64,000 bases of DNA. It comes from SIRX01 sp965213905 (GTDB lineage Bacteria; Actinomycetota; Rubrobacteria; Rubrobacterales; Rubrobacteraceae). Below are positions 7,266-15,838 of this stretch, in pieces. Where the stretch lies: contig OZ243922.1 of the NCBI GenBank assembly GCA_965213905.1, forward strand, positions 2,914,001 through 2,978,000, in the 5' to 3' direction. Under the pieces are notes generated by a model. It ran no database searches. It saw nothing but the letters and a program-made list of their open reading frames with translations, and was not told the origin of the DNA. The position numbers were made by a program, and so were the translations under genes. How positions within the stretch are numbered: the first letter of the stretch is position 1; the number at the start of each line of letters is the position of its first letter.

Positions 7266-8911
7266 GCCTGGAGACCCGGCTGGCCGAAGCCATTCGAGAG
7301 AAAGCCGGGGAGTTGTACAACGTGGAGCTCGACAACGTTCACGTAGAGCGTCCCAAAGACGCTTCCCACGGCGACTTCGCGACCAACGTGGCCCTGGTAA
7401 ACGCGCGAACCTTCCGGCGTAACCCGCGGGAGGTGGCGGACGGGCTGGCAAACGCCCTCGACGAGCCGTTTATCGAGGGTGCCGCGGTCGCCGGGCCGGG
7501 GTTCGTGAACTTCTGGATCTCGGCCGAAGCGTTGTGGGAGCAGATCCGCAACCTGCTCCGAAACGGGGGGGCTTACGAGGAGCGGGACGGGACGACCGCG
7601 GAGGCTATTCTGCTGGAGTTCGTGAGCGCCAACCCGACCGGCCCGATGCATGTGGGGCACGGGCGACAGGCTTCTTACGGTGATTCGTTGGCCCGGATCA
7701 TGGAAGCCTCGGGCCGGAGGGTCTTCCGGGAATACTACTTCAACGACGGCGGAAACCAGATCCGGCTGCTCGGAGAATCCGTGGCTATCCACTACGCGAA
7801 GATCTACGGCCAAGAGTGGCCCGTCTCGGACCCCGACGCCCTGTACCACGGTGATTACATAGGCGAGATAGCGCGGAACGTCGCCGACGAACACGGTGAC
7901 CTCTACCTGCAAATGGGCCGCGAAAAGGCGCTCGGAGAGATAACCGCCCACGCCACCCGGTGGTGCATGGACGACATAGAGAAAACCCTGGCCCGCTCCA
8001 GGGTGGCTTTCGACGACTACTTCAACGAGAAAAGCCTCTACGAGTCCGGCGCGATAGAAGACCTCGTCGAAGAACTCAGGAGTAACGGGCATACCTACGA
8101 GCACGAGGGTGCTTTGTGGTTGGAGTCCACAAAACTCGGCGACGACAAGGACCGGGTCCTGATCAAGAACGACGGCTCGTACACCTACATGGCGCCGGAC
8201 ATCGCGTACCACCGCGACAAGTACCGCCGAGGCTTCGGCACGGCTGTGGACGTGCTGGGGGCCGACCACGCGGGCTATCCACCCCGCATAAGGGCCGGGT
8301 TGGCCGCGCTCGGCGTCCGGGAGGACTTCTTGGACGTGGAGCTCGTGCGGCTCGTGAAACTGTTCAGCGGCTCAGAGCAGGTAAAGGTCAGCAAGCGGGC
8401 CGGGAACTTCGTCACCTTCGACGAACTCATGGATGAGGTGGGGGAGAACGGGGTGGACGTGGCGCGGTATTTCTACGTCCGGTCTTCGCACAAAACGGAG
8501 ATGAACTTCGACCTGGATCTCGCGGTCCAGCAGTCGGACGAGAACCCGGTCTTCTACGTGCAGTACGCCCACGCCCGCATAGCGAGCATCTTCAGCCGCG
8601 CCGGGACCGGCCCGGACCACGTCGAGGATTTTCCCGACGGGGAGATCTCACCCGAAGAACGCGCCCTGATGTTACAGCTACTAGACTTCCCACGCGTGGT
8701 AGAGAACGCCGCCGACAAACGGGAAGTCCATCTCGTGCCGACCTACCTGGAGACGCTGGCTACGCGCTTCCACCAGTTCTACACGGTCCACCGGGTGCTG
8801 GTGGACGACGAGACGCTCCGGACGCACCGGCTGGCGCTGTGTGCCGCGACGAAAACGGTTTTGCGCGAAGGCCTGGGGCTGCTGGGGGTCCGGGCGCCGG
8901 AGAAGATGTAA
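7262..8911 (+). CDS. argS: Arginyl-tRNA synthetase
   Basis: This 549-aa class Ia synthetase charges tRNA-Arg with arginine using ATP. It has the N-terminal Add1 domain (about 1-100, SHGDFATNVAL), the HIGH motif as MHVGH at 129-133 in NPTGPMHVGHGR, the catalytic Rossmann fold with DGSYTYMAPDIAYHRDK and LGADHAGY, KVSKRAGNFV in place of KMSKS (as in many ArgS), and the all-helical DALR anticodon-binding C-terminus (AVQQSDENPVFYVQYAHARI). Length is normal. It is coupled to the upstream DUF3006 gene. The organism carries a tRNA-Arg(TCT) substrate gene at 55967. Confidence 0.96.
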   Translation: MSLETRLAEAIREKAGELYNVELDNVHVERPKDASHGDFATNVALVNARTFRRNPREVADGLANALDEPFIEGAAVAGPGFVNFWISAEALWEQIRNLLRNGGAYEERDGTTAEAILLEFVSANPTGPMHVGHGRQASYGDSLARIMEASGRRVFREYYFNDGGNQIRLLGESVAIHYAKIYGQEWPVSDPDALYHGDYIGEIARNVADEHGDLYLQMGREKALGEITAHATRWCMDDIEKTLARSRVAFDDYFNEKSLYESGAIEDLVEELRSNGHTYEHEGALWLESTKLGDDKDRVLIKNDGSYTYMAPDIAYHRDKYRRGFGTAVDVLGADHAGYPPRIRAGLAALGVREDFLDVELVRLVKLFSGSEQVKVSKRAGNFVTFDELMDEVGENGVDVARYFYVRSSHKTEMNFDLDLAVQQSDENPVFYVQYAHARIASIFSRAGTGPDHVEDFPDGEISPEERALMLQLLDFPRVVENAADKREVHLVPTYLETLATRFHQFYTVHRVLVDDETLRTHRLALCAATKTVLREGLGLLGVRAPEKM

Positions 8912-9016
8912 TAAAGGCTTTCGTGCGGGCAAAAGCTTTTGTGCCGACGGCGTGCCCGTAAAGCCCTCTGTTATACTGCAAACGGTGCCTGCCAGTCCCA
9001 ACAAAACGGGGAGAAA

Positions 9017-9826
9017 ATGAGCACGAACGGCCGGTTGACGATCTGCCAGATCAGCGACATCCACTGCGGCAACAACCCTTTCTTTATCCCGGATCTTCTG
9101 GAGCGCACTATACTGGAGGTCAACGACTTGAATCCTACGGCGGTCGTCGTATCCGGGGATCTCACGGCGGCGGGTTACCGGCAGGAGTTCGAGACGGCGG
9201 CCGAATACCTGGGCCGCTTGCAGTGCGAACACGTCATGGTGATCCCCGGTAACCACGACTCGCGCAACGTGGGCTACGTACACTTCGAGCGGCTGTTCGG
9301 GGACCGGTACTCGATCATAGACTTCGACGACGCGGTGATGGTCGGCGTGGATTCCTCGGAGCCGGACTTGAACGACGGCCGGGTGGGACGCGAGCACTAT
9401 GACTTCATCCGGGAGGCATTCGAGAGCGCGGGTGACAAGCTCAAGATTTTCGTGGTCCACCACCACCTGATGCCGATACCCGGCACGGGGCGGGAGCGCA
9501 ACATTATCTTCGACGCCGGCGACATCCTGGAGCTCCTGGATGACATGGGGGTGAACATGGTCCTCTCCGGCCACAAGCACGTCCCATACTCTTGGAAGCT
9601 GGAGAGCATGTTCCTCGTGAACGCCGGCACGGCCTCCACCACGCGCCTGCGCGGTAACACGCGGCCCTGTTACAACATAGTCGAAATCGAGGACGGACGG
9701 GTCCAGGTCTTCCGCAAATACCCGTTCAAGCAGCGGGAGATAACGGTGGACTTCAACTCCGAAACCCAGGAATATTCGCACCGCGAAGATCGTATAAACG
9801 TAAACACTTCCACTTCCGGCGACTAG
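9017..9826 (+). CDS. Calcineurin-like metallophosphoesterase, Icc/CpdA type
   Basis: From ATG 9017 (ggggag upstream) the product is 269 aa. It shows the full dimetal motif series: QISDIHCG, SGDLTAAG, IPGNHDSRN, VVHHHLMP and LSGHKHVP. These bind two metal ions and hydrolyse phosphodiesters. The short DIHCG/GNHD/GHKH arrangement resembles Icc/CpdA cyclic nucleotide phosphodiesterases, but the true substrate cannot be told from sequence. The frame is open upstream to 8939, but ATG 9017 has the Shine-Dalgarno and starts the conserved fold 13 residues later. It lies 7 nt before the cDPG synthetase gene, probably in one transcript. Confidence 0.85.
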   Translation: MSTNGRLTICQISDIHCGNNPFFIPDLLERTILEVNDLNPTAVVVSGDLTAAGYRQEFETAAEYLGRLQCEHVMVIPGNHDSRNVGYVHFERLFGDRYSIIDFDDAVMVGVDSSEPDLNDGRVGREHYDFIREAFESAGDKLKIFVVHHHLMPIPGTGRERNIIFDAGDILELLDDMGVNMVLSGHKHVPYSWKLESMFLVNAGTASTTRLRGNTRPCYNIVEIEDGRVQVFRKYPFKQREITVDFNSETQEYSHREDRINVNTSTSGD

Positions 9827-9833
9827 TAGGGGC

Positions 9834-11150
9834 GTGCGGGCACTTTTTCTTATAGACGGCGAACACTACCCGCCGGTCGTGCTGGACGCCATGAGCAAAG
9901 TCGGGGAGGAACTAGGCGCCGAAGGCGTCGCAGCCGCTTTTCTCGGCGGCACGGAGAAGCTCAAGGAAGGCACGGATTACCAAGTTCCGCTGGTAAAAGC
10001 TGCGTCCCCCGTCGCCGCGGTCCAGAAGGCCCTGGCTGAGTACGAGGTGGACGTGGTCGTGGACCTCTCCGACGAGCCGGTGGTCGGGTATCGCGAACGG
10101 ATGAGGATAGCATCGCTCGTGCTTTCAAGAGGGGCCCGGTACTTGGGGAGCGACTTCGAGCTCGAACCCCCGGAACTCCACGACGTTTCCGAGAAACCTT
10201 CGCTCGCGGTTATCGGGACCGGGAAAAGGGTTGGGAAAACGGCCGTTTCGGGTTACCTGGCCCGGCTACTGGCGCGGGAAGGTTTTGATCCGGGCGTGGT
10301 TTCGATGGGGCGCGGGGGGCCGCCGGAGCCGGAGGTGATCGAGGGCCACAAGTTAACGGTCGGCAGTGACTACCTGCTAGAAGCCCTGGGACGCGGGGCG
10401 CACGCGGCGAGCGACTACTACGAGACCGCGGCCTTAAGCCGGGTCACGACCGTGGGCTGCCGGCGTTGCGGGGGCGGCCTCTCCGGCGCGCCGTTCGTCT
10501 CCAACGTCCTGGAGGGCGCGAAGTTGGCGAACGGGCTCGAAACCGGTATCACGGTCTTCGACGGTTCCGGGGCGGCCATGCCACCCGTCGCGGTAGACCG
10601 CCGGGTGCTGGTGGCCGGCGCCGACCAGGACCCAGAATACATTACCGGTTTCCTCGGCGCTTACCGGGTTTTGATTTCCGACCTGCTACTCCTGACCATG
10701 GGCGAAGAGCCGATGGCCGATGCGGCGAAGGTAGAGGAAATCGTAGAAGCCGTTCGCGAGATAAAACCCGGCATAGAAGTAATTCCCACGGTTTTCCGCC
10801 CGCGTCCCGTGGGTGAAGTAGAAGGGCTGAGGGTGGCCTACGCCTCGACGGCCCCGGCGAAGATACTGCAAAAGCTGTCCGGACACCTCGAAGAACATTA
10901 CGGCTGCGAGGTCGTCGCCGCCACAGGTAACCTCTCGGACCGCGGGCGGTTGGCAGAAGACCTGAACGCCATGGAAAACGTGGACGCTTATCTTACCGAG
11001 ATAAAAGCCGCGGCGGTAGACGTCGTAACCCGGCGCGGGGCCGACGGAGGAAAACCGGTGATCTACTGCGACAACGACCCCGTCGGAGAAGGCCTTGACG
11101 AAGCGTTACTCCGGATTTCCCGCCAGGCACTAAAAACCGATGGTGGTTGA
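9834..11150 (+). CDS. cpgS: Cyclic 2,3-diphosphoglycerate synthetase
   Basis: The 438-aa product matches the archaeal cyclic 2,3-diphosphoglycerate synthetase family. It has an N-terminal domain (about 1-120, LFLIDGEHYPPVVLDAM, LGGTEKL), a P-loop at about 128-137 (GTGKRVGKTA), VSMGRGGPPEPEVI, a CRRCGGG pair of Cys, VFDGSGAAMPPV and the C-terminal AKILQKLSGHLEEHYGCEVV. The enzyme uses ATP to cyclise 2,3-diphosphoglycerate into a compatible solute that stabilises proteins and DNA in thermophilic methanogens. Presence in an actinobacterium is unusual and suggests ancient transfer (inference). It starts at GTG 9834, 7 nt after the phosphoesterase. No 2-phosphoglycerate kinase gene lies beside it. 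Confidence 0.85.
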   Translation: MRALFLIDGEHYPPVVLDAMSKVGEELGAEGVAAAFLGGTEKLKEGTDYQVPLVKAASPVAAVQKALAEYEVDVVVDLSDEPVVGYRERMRIASLVLSRGARYLGSDFELEPPELHDVSEKPSLAVIGTGKRVGKTAVSGYLARLLAREGFDPGVVSMGRGGPPEPEVIEGHKLTVGSDYLLEALGRGAHAASDYYETAALSRVTTVGCRRCGGGLSGAPFVSNVLEGAKLANGLETGITVFDGSGAAMPPVAVDRRVLVAGADQDPEYITGFLGAYRVLISDLLLLTMGEEPMADAAKVEEIVEAVREIKPGIEVIPTVFRPRPVGEVEGLRVAYASTAPAKILQKLSGHLEEHYGCEVVAATGNLSDRGRLAEDLNAMENVDAYLTEIKAAAVDVVTRRGADGGKPVIYCDNDPVGEGLDEALLRISRQALKTDGG

Positions 11151-11166
11151 GCCGGTACCGGCAGTG

Positions 11167-11172
11167 TATAAT
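11167..11172 (+). promoter_or_regulatory. -10 box upstream of the glpX remnant
   Basis: TATAAT at 11167-11172, just after the cDPG synthetase stop. The best upstream -35 candidates (TTGAGC at 14 nt, tggttg at 17 nt) are poor. It would transcribe the glpX remnant and possibly rho. Confidence 0.45.
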
Positions 11173-11289
11173 ATAGGTTCGGAAGGGCGGGCTCCCGTCA
11201 ACCACGGAAACCACGCCCGGCAACCCTCTGGCAAAAATCTCGTCTTAAAACTAGCCTGCAACGAGTAAATCCATAGCAGGATAGGGAGG

Positions 11290-11871
11290 TTGGTTGATCG
11301 CTTATTAGTTCTTCTGGTCCGGGCTTCGGTTCTATGGCCGGTGCGGCCTCCGAGTATGCCGCCGTGACGGAGCGGGTCGCCCTTGGGGGTACCCTCGGGA
11401 TCGCCCGTCTCGGAGGCTCCGGCGCCCCGGAGAAAGCGTATACGCTGGCGACCGAAGCTTTCCGCGAAGAGTTGGAGAAAGTCTCATCCACCGGGGGAGT
11501 AGTGACCCCCTGGGAAAAACGGCTCGACGAGAGTGGGCGGGTCCGACGCCTAAAAACCCGTACGGAGATTGTGAGCGTCGGGTATAGGCTCGGGGGCGGG
11601 GACGCTGAAACGGACCTCGCGGTCGAGCCGGCGGAGGGCCTGCAACTACTCATTGGAGCGGAAGCTCGCGCCGGACGATCTCGTGCGGGGTGAGGGCGTG
11701 ATCTTCGCCGCCACCGGCATCACGTCCGGGGAGACGTTGAACGGCGTGCGGGATTTCAGGGACGGCGGTACGCATACGGTGGTTATGTGCACCGAGCCTC
11801 GTATGGTAAGATCCATAAATACCATCCACGCGCCCGAACCGGGCGTCGGTACGCAGGGATTCCAACTCTAA
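11290..11871 (+). pseudogene. glpX: Decayed class II fructose-1,6-bisphosphatase (glpX remnant)
   Basis: After AGGGAGG (11283-11289) a frame from TTG 11290 reads LVDRLLV... and stops at about 11363. A second frame (open from 11298) resembles the GlpX N-terminus: AAVTERVALGGTLGIARLGG, ATEAFREELEKV and GGGDAETDLAVEPAEGLQ, matching the family's VTEAAA..AARW, AVDAMR and GGP.VDIAVDPLEGT. Near 11650 the similarity jumps frame to the GlpX C-terminus: LAPDDLVRGEGVIFAATGIT and GGTHTVV...VRSINTIHAP. About 150 central residues are missing. Metal ligands are also changed: the GRGDKNAAD, GEGEKDEA and DPLEGT acidic residues are not kept. Frameshifts, deletion and ligand loss together say non-functional. 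The position before rho-rpmE matches glpX order in Bacillus. Confidence 0.75.
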
Positions 11872-11945
11872 GTAGCGCACAGCAAAGACTAACGAGGCAT
11901 CATGACGACTAATTTCGTATCGCAATACAGGAAAGGCAGAACAAA

Positions 11946-13481
11946 ATGACCGAACTAGCTACCCTCGAACGCAAGCGCCTGAGCGACTTGCACCAGATAG
12001 CTTCGCAACTCGGTATTGAGCAGTACCGCAAGTACCGCAAGAACGAGCTGGCAGAGATGATCTACAAGGTAGCCACCGAACAAGCCGCCGGCCAGCACTC
12101 CGGCGCAACTGAAAGCCCGACCCCCGTAGCGTCCAACGGCACGGCGGCGGAAGCCCGGGAGACCAATGGGGGCCCCCAGGAAGCCTCCCAGGCTCCCGGG
12201 GACGGTTTCGGCGAGGCCAACGCAACGGTGGTGGCGCCGCCCGAAGAAGTCGAGCAGCGCCGCGAAGAGCGCAAGCCCGAAAAAGAGCGCCAACAGCAAC
12301 AGCAGCAACCACAACAGGATCGGCAGCAGAGGGACCGTGGCGGAAACAAGGGCAACGGCAAAGCCGACGGCCCAACCCAGAGCGGGATTTTGGACGTGCT
12401 GCCCGACGGGTTCGGGTTTCTCCGGACCGGCGGCTACAGCCAGGGCAAGAACGACGTTTACGTTTCCACCTCCCAGATAAAGCGTTTCAACCTCCGGCGT
12501 GGGGATTACATCGTCGGACAAATCCGCCCGGCCCGCGACGGCGAGAAGTACCCGGCCCTGGTCCGTATAGAGACCGCGAACGGCAAGGAGCCGCAGAAGG
12601 GCCGCAAGCGGGCGAACTTCGACGACCTGACACCGCTGTACCCCTCCGAGCGGCTGCGGCTGGAGTGGAAGCCGAACGACATAGCCCCCAGGGTTATAGA
12701 CCTTGTGGCCCCCATCGGAAAGGGACAGCGCGGGCTCATCGTGTCGCCGCCAAAAGCCGGCAAAACGACTATCTTGCAGCAGATCGCCCAGTCCGTCGCG
12801 GCCAACTACCCGGAGGTCAAGCTCTTCGTGCTGCTGGCCGACGAGCGGCCGGAGGAAGTTACCGACTGGCAGCGCAGCGTCCCAGAGGCCGAGGTCGTGG
12901 CCTCGACCTTCGACCAGCCCGCCGACAACCACATAGCCGTCGCCGAGCTGCTTTTGGAGCGCGTGCGGCGTCTCGTCGAAGACGGCGAAGACGTGGTCGT
13001 CTTGATGGACGGCATAACCCGGCTCTCGCGGGCGTACAACTTGGCGGCCCCGGCCTCGGGGCGCATCCTCTCCGGCGGCGTGGACTCTGCGGCGCTATAC
13101 CCACCGAAGAAATTCTTCGGGGCGGCGCGCAACATCGAGTACGGCGGTTCCTTCACGGTGCTGGCGACGGCGCTGGTCGAGACCGGCAGCCGGATGGACG
13201 AGGTCATCTTCGAGGAGTTCAAGGGTACGGGCAACATGGAGCTTCGCCTCGACCGCAAGCTGGCGAACAAGCGAATTTACCCGGCCATCAACATCGAGGA
13301 TTCCGGTACGAGGAAAGAGGAACTGCTTATGGAGGCCGGCGAATCCCAGCGGGTCTGGCAGGTCCGCAGCATCCTCAACGCCCTGGAGTCGAACCAGAAG
13401 ATAGAGCTCCTCATAACGAAGCTCAAAGAAACCCGGACCAACCCGGAATTCCTCCGCGAACTCCAGCGTGTCCGGGGCTAA
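11946..13481 (+). CDS. rho: Transcription termination factor Rho
   Basis: The 511-aa protein has the Rho N-terminal helical domain (1-50, LKRLSDLHQIASQLGIEQYR-like), a long low-complexity Gln/Glu-rich insert (about 55-140) typical of actinobacterial Rho, the RNA-binding cold-shock domain (GILDVLPDGFGFLRT), and the hexameric helicase/ATPase core with Walker A PPKAGKTT, Walker B VVVLMDGITRLSRAYN, the Q-loop GGVDSAALYPPKKFFGAARN and R-loop GTGNMELRLDRKL. Rho binds C-rich RNA and uses ATP to pull transcripts from RNA polymerase. GGAAAGG precedes ATG 11946. A hairpin terminator follows, then rpmE. Confidence 0.96.
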   Translation: MTELATLERKRLSDLHQIASQLGIEQYRKYRKNELAEMIYKVATEQAAGQHSGATESPTPVASNGTAAEARETNGGPQEASQAPGDGFGEANATVVAPPEEVEQRREERKPEKERQQQQQQPQQDRQQRDRGGNKGNGKADGPTQSGILDVLPDGFGFLRTGGYSQGKNDVYVSTSQIKRFNLRRGDYIVGQIRPARDGEKYPALVRIETANGKEPQKGRKRANFDDLTPLYPSERLRLEWKPNDIAPRVIDLVAPIGKGQRGLIVSPPKAGKTTILQQIAQSVAANYPEVKLFVLLADERPEEVTDWQRSVPEAEVVASTFDQPADNHIAVAELLLERVRRLVEDGEDVVVLMDGITRLSRAYNLAAPASGRILSGGVDSAALYPPKKFFGAARNIEYGGSFTVLATALVETGSRMDEVIFEEFKGTGNMELRLDRKLANKRIYPAINIEDSGTRKEELLMEAGESQRVWQVRSILNALESNQKIELLITKLKETRTNPEFLRELQRVRG

Positions 13482-13504
13482 CGGGGCTAACGTAGAAGGT
13501 TTTT

Positions 13505-13535
13505 AGGAGGGCCGGATAAGGCTCCCGGCCTTCCT
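13505..13535 (+). terminator. Hairpin terminator after rho
   Basis: An 11-bp stem with one G-T pair (aggagggccgg 13505-13515 with ccggccttcct 13525-13535), 9-nt loop, followed by a short CT-rich tail. It separates rho from the rpmE promoter. Confidence 0.65.
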
Positions 13536-13536
13536 C

Positions 13537-13564
13537 TTGCTGGACAGACGTAATAAACTATAAA
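13537..13564 (+). promoter_or_regulatory. rpmE promoter
   Basis: TTGCTG (13537-13542), 16-nt spacer, TATAAA (13559-13564). Predicted +1 near 13571, with GGAGG at 13587-13591 as the ribosome binding site for rpmE. Confidence 0.6.
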
Positions 13565-13596
13565 GCGGTTGTGTATTTTTAGAGACGGAGGTTTTG

Positions 13597-13812
13597 ATGA
13601 AGACTGATATACACCCCGAGTACACGACGACGCTCGTGCGCTGCATGTGCGGCAACGAGTTCGAGACCCGCTCCACGGCGGGCGACAGCATTACGGTGGA
13701 CGTTTGTTCCGTGTGCCACCCGTTCTACACGGGCAAGCAGCGGATAGTGGACTCCGGCGGTAGGGTGCAGCGGTTCGAGAACCGCCGGCGCTCGCGCCAG
13801 CGACAGCAGTAG
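13597..13812 (+). CDS. rpmE: 50S ribosomal protein L31 (zinc-binding form)
   Basis: The 71-aa product (MKTDIHPEYTTTLVRCMCGNEF...) is the L31 type that keeps all four zinc ligands: CMC and, 18 residues later, CSVC before HPFYTGKQ. A zinc-free paralogue, if present, lies elsewhere. L31 bridges the ribosomal subunits near the central protuberance. I chose ATG 13597 over the in-frame TTG 13594 because GGAGG is at proper distance and MKTDIHPEY is the family start. rho-rpmE-(yqhQ)-prfA-prmC is a common Gram-positive order. Confidence 0.95.
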   Translation: MKTDIHPEYTTTLVRCMCGNEFETRSTAGDSITVDVCSVCHPFYTGKQRIVDSGGRVQRFENRRRSRQRQQ

Positions 13813-13823
13813 GCCGAGGCTAT

Positions 13824-14738
13824 ATGAGGGTCGGAGGACAGGCCATAATGGAGGGCGTCTTGATGCGCTCTCCAAACTTCTGGGCGATGGCGGTTCGTAC
13901 ACCCGCCGGTGACACGGACATAAAGGCCGAGCCGTTTCGTTCCGTGACGCGCAAGAGCAAGCTGTTTCGGTTGCCGATCATCCGCGGCTTCCTCTCGCTC
14001 GCCGAGACCTTATGGCTCGGCATGAAAGCCCTGACCCTCTCTACCAACATCGCCCTCGGCGAAGAAGAAGAGCTGTCTAAAAAAGAGATCGCGCTGACCC
14101 TGCTCTTCGGGCTTGGTCTGGCGCTGGTCCTATTCCTCGCCGCGCCGGTCCTTGGCACGAAAGGACTCGGCGCCCTGCTGGGGAGCAGCATAGACAACCC
14201 GATAGTATTCAACCTCGTCGAAGGCGCTTTGCGGATCGCGATCTTCGTCGCGTACATCGTGATCATCTCGGCCGTGAGCCGGGACATCAAAAGGTTCTTC
14301 GGCTACCACGGCGCCGAGCACAAAGCGATCAAAGTGTACGAACGCGGCGAGGAAATGGTCCCCGAGAACTCCCATAAACTAGACACGAGCCACGTCCGCT
14401 GCGGCACGAGCTTCGTGCTCTACGTGCTGGTAATGAGCATCCTGGTCTTCTCGCTGCTCGGTGTCGAAGGCTGGCTGTACATGATCGTCAGCCGCATCGT
14501 CGTGATACCGCTCGTGGCCGGTATAGCATTCGAGTTCATTATGTGGAGCGCCCGGCATCAGGCTAACCCTATAGTGAAGGTGTTGGTATGGCCGGGGTTG
14601 CAGATGCAGAGGCTAACCACGCGGGAGCCGTCGGACGACATGGTCGAGGTTGCGATGGCCTCGTTGAAAAAGGTGTTGGCGATGGAAGAAGAGTCGAAGC
14701 TGGAGCCCAACGAGGCGACGAACAAGCTGGTGATCTAA
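13824..14738 (+). CDS. yqhQ: DUF1385 membrane protein, YqhQ family
   Basis: The 304-aa protein opens with the family signature VGGQAIMEGVLMRSP and has SVTRKSKLFRLPIIRGFLSL, two hydrophobic regions in the middle (about 95-160), the conserved FGYHGAEHKAIKVYERGEEM and HVRCGTSFVL blocks, and further membrane helices at about 195-240. It is an integral membrane protein of unknown biochemistry. It sits between rpmE (11 nt) and prfA, whose ATG overlaps its stop (TAATG), as in many Firmicutes and Actinobacteria. That conserved order suggests a link to translation or stress, but no mechanism is known. Confidence 0.9.
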   Translation: MRVGGQAIMEGVLMRSPNFWAMAVRTPAGDTDIKAEPFRSVTRKSKLFRLPIIRGFLSLAETLWLGMKALTLSTNIALGEEEELSKKEIALTLLFGLGLALVLFLAAPVLGTKGLGALLGSSIDNPIVFNLVEGALRIAIFVAYIVIISAVSRDIKRFFGYHGAEHKAIKVYERGEEMVPENSHKLDTSHVRCGTSFVLYVLVMSILVFSLLGVEGWLYMIVSRIVVIPLVAGIAFEFIMWSARHQANPIVKVLVWPGLQMQRLTTREPSDDMVEVAMASLKKVLAMEEESKLEPNEATNKLVI

Positions 14739-15832
14739 TGGACGAGCAAGTCATTAAACTGGCCGAAGAAACTCTCGGGCGCTATAAAGCCCTCACCGAG
14801 GAACTGTCAGACCCGGACATCTACTCCGACCAGCGGCGGTACACGGAGGTAGCCAAAAAGCACGCCAAGATGCGTCCGGGTGCCGAGATGTCTCAGGAGT
14901 TGTTCGAGTGCATAAAGGCCGGCGAAGAAGCCCGGGAACTTGTACCGCAGGCCGAGGACGCCGAAGAACGCGAGTTCTACGCGACGGAAGCCGAAGACTC
15001 CGAGGAAAAAGCGGAGAAACTCGCGGAGCGCATCCGGTCCGAGCTCATAGACCGCGACCCGAACGATGATAAGGACGTGATCCTGGAGATCCGGGCCGGC
15101 ACCGGCGGCGACGAGGCGGCCCTTTTTGCGGGTGAGCTTTTCGAGATGTACTCCCGTTACGCGGACCACCTGGGTTTCAAGCACCGCACTCTCTCGTCGA
15201 GCCCGGCGGAGGTTGGGGGCTTTAAGGAAGTTTCCGTGGAAGTCTCCGGGGACCGGGCATACTCAATATACAAGCACGAGGGCGGTACCCACCGGGTACA
15301 GCGGGTGCCCAAAACCGAGAGCCAGGGGCGTATCCACACCTCGACCGCAACCGTCGCCGTTCTACCGGAGGCCGAAGACGTGGAGATCCAGGTGGCGCAG
15401 AATGACCTTGAAGTTGACGTTTACCGTTCCAGTGGACCGGGTGGACAAAGCGTAAACACCACGGACTCGGCGGTCCGTATCACGCACAAGCCGACCGGGT
15501 TGGTAGTTACGTGCCAGAACGAAAAGAGCCAACTCCAGAACAAGGAGCAGGCGATGCGGATATTGAAGTCCCGGCTTCTGGAGCGTGAGGTGCGCGAGCA
15601 GCAGGAGCGTGAGGGGGCATTGCGCCAGGCGCAGGTGGGAACCGGAGACCGTTCGGCGAAAGTTCGTACCTACAACTTCCCGCAGGGCCGTATCACGGAC
15701 CACCGGGTTGGTGTAACTTCGCACAGCCTCGAAGCCGTTCTAGCCGGTGGGGTAGACGAGTTCACCCAGGCGCTGGCGGCCAAAGAAAGATCCGACCGGC
15801 TGGCCGCCGAAGCAGACGGCACTACCGGCTAA
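14738..15832 (+). CDS. prfA: Peptide chain release factor 1
   Basis: From ATG 14738 the product is 364 aa, the normal RF1 length. It recognises UAA/UAG and triggers peptide release. The core shows EIRAGTGGDEAALFAGELFEM, the AGGTHRVQRVPKTESQGRIHTS block containing the codon-recognition region, and the catalytic GGQ in SSGPGGQSVNTTDSAVR. The Gln is the target of the PrmC methyltransferase encoded next. The frame is open 50 codons upstream, but that would overlap yqhQ; ATG 14738 overlaps the yqhQ stop by 1 nt and begins the conserved N-terminal domain. Confidence 0.95.
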   Translation: MDEQVIKLAEETLGRYKALTEELSDPDIYSDQRRYTEVAKKHAKMRPGAEMSQELFECIKAGEEARELVPQAEDAEEREFYATEAEDSEEKAEKLAERIRSELIDRDPNDDKDVILEIRAGTGGDEAALFAGELFEMYSRYADHLGFKHRTLSSSPAEVGGFKEVSVEVSGDRAYSIYKHEGGTHRVQRVPKTESQGRIHTSTATVAVLPEAEDVEIQVAQNDLEVDVYRSSGPGGQSVNTTDSAVRITHKPTGLVVTCQNEKSQLQNKEQAMRILKSRLLEREVREQQEREGALRQAQVGTGDRSAKVRTYNFPQGRITDHRVGVTSHSLEAVLAGGVDEFTQALAAKERSDRLAAEADGTTG

Positions 15833-15838
15833 ACGGGC

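Noticed and set aside
11198..11653. 151-aa minus-strand open frame opposite the glpX remnant
   Set aside because: Low-complexity Ser/Arg/Pro translation typical of a shadow frame in GC-rich DNA; the plus strand has recognisable GlpX segments.
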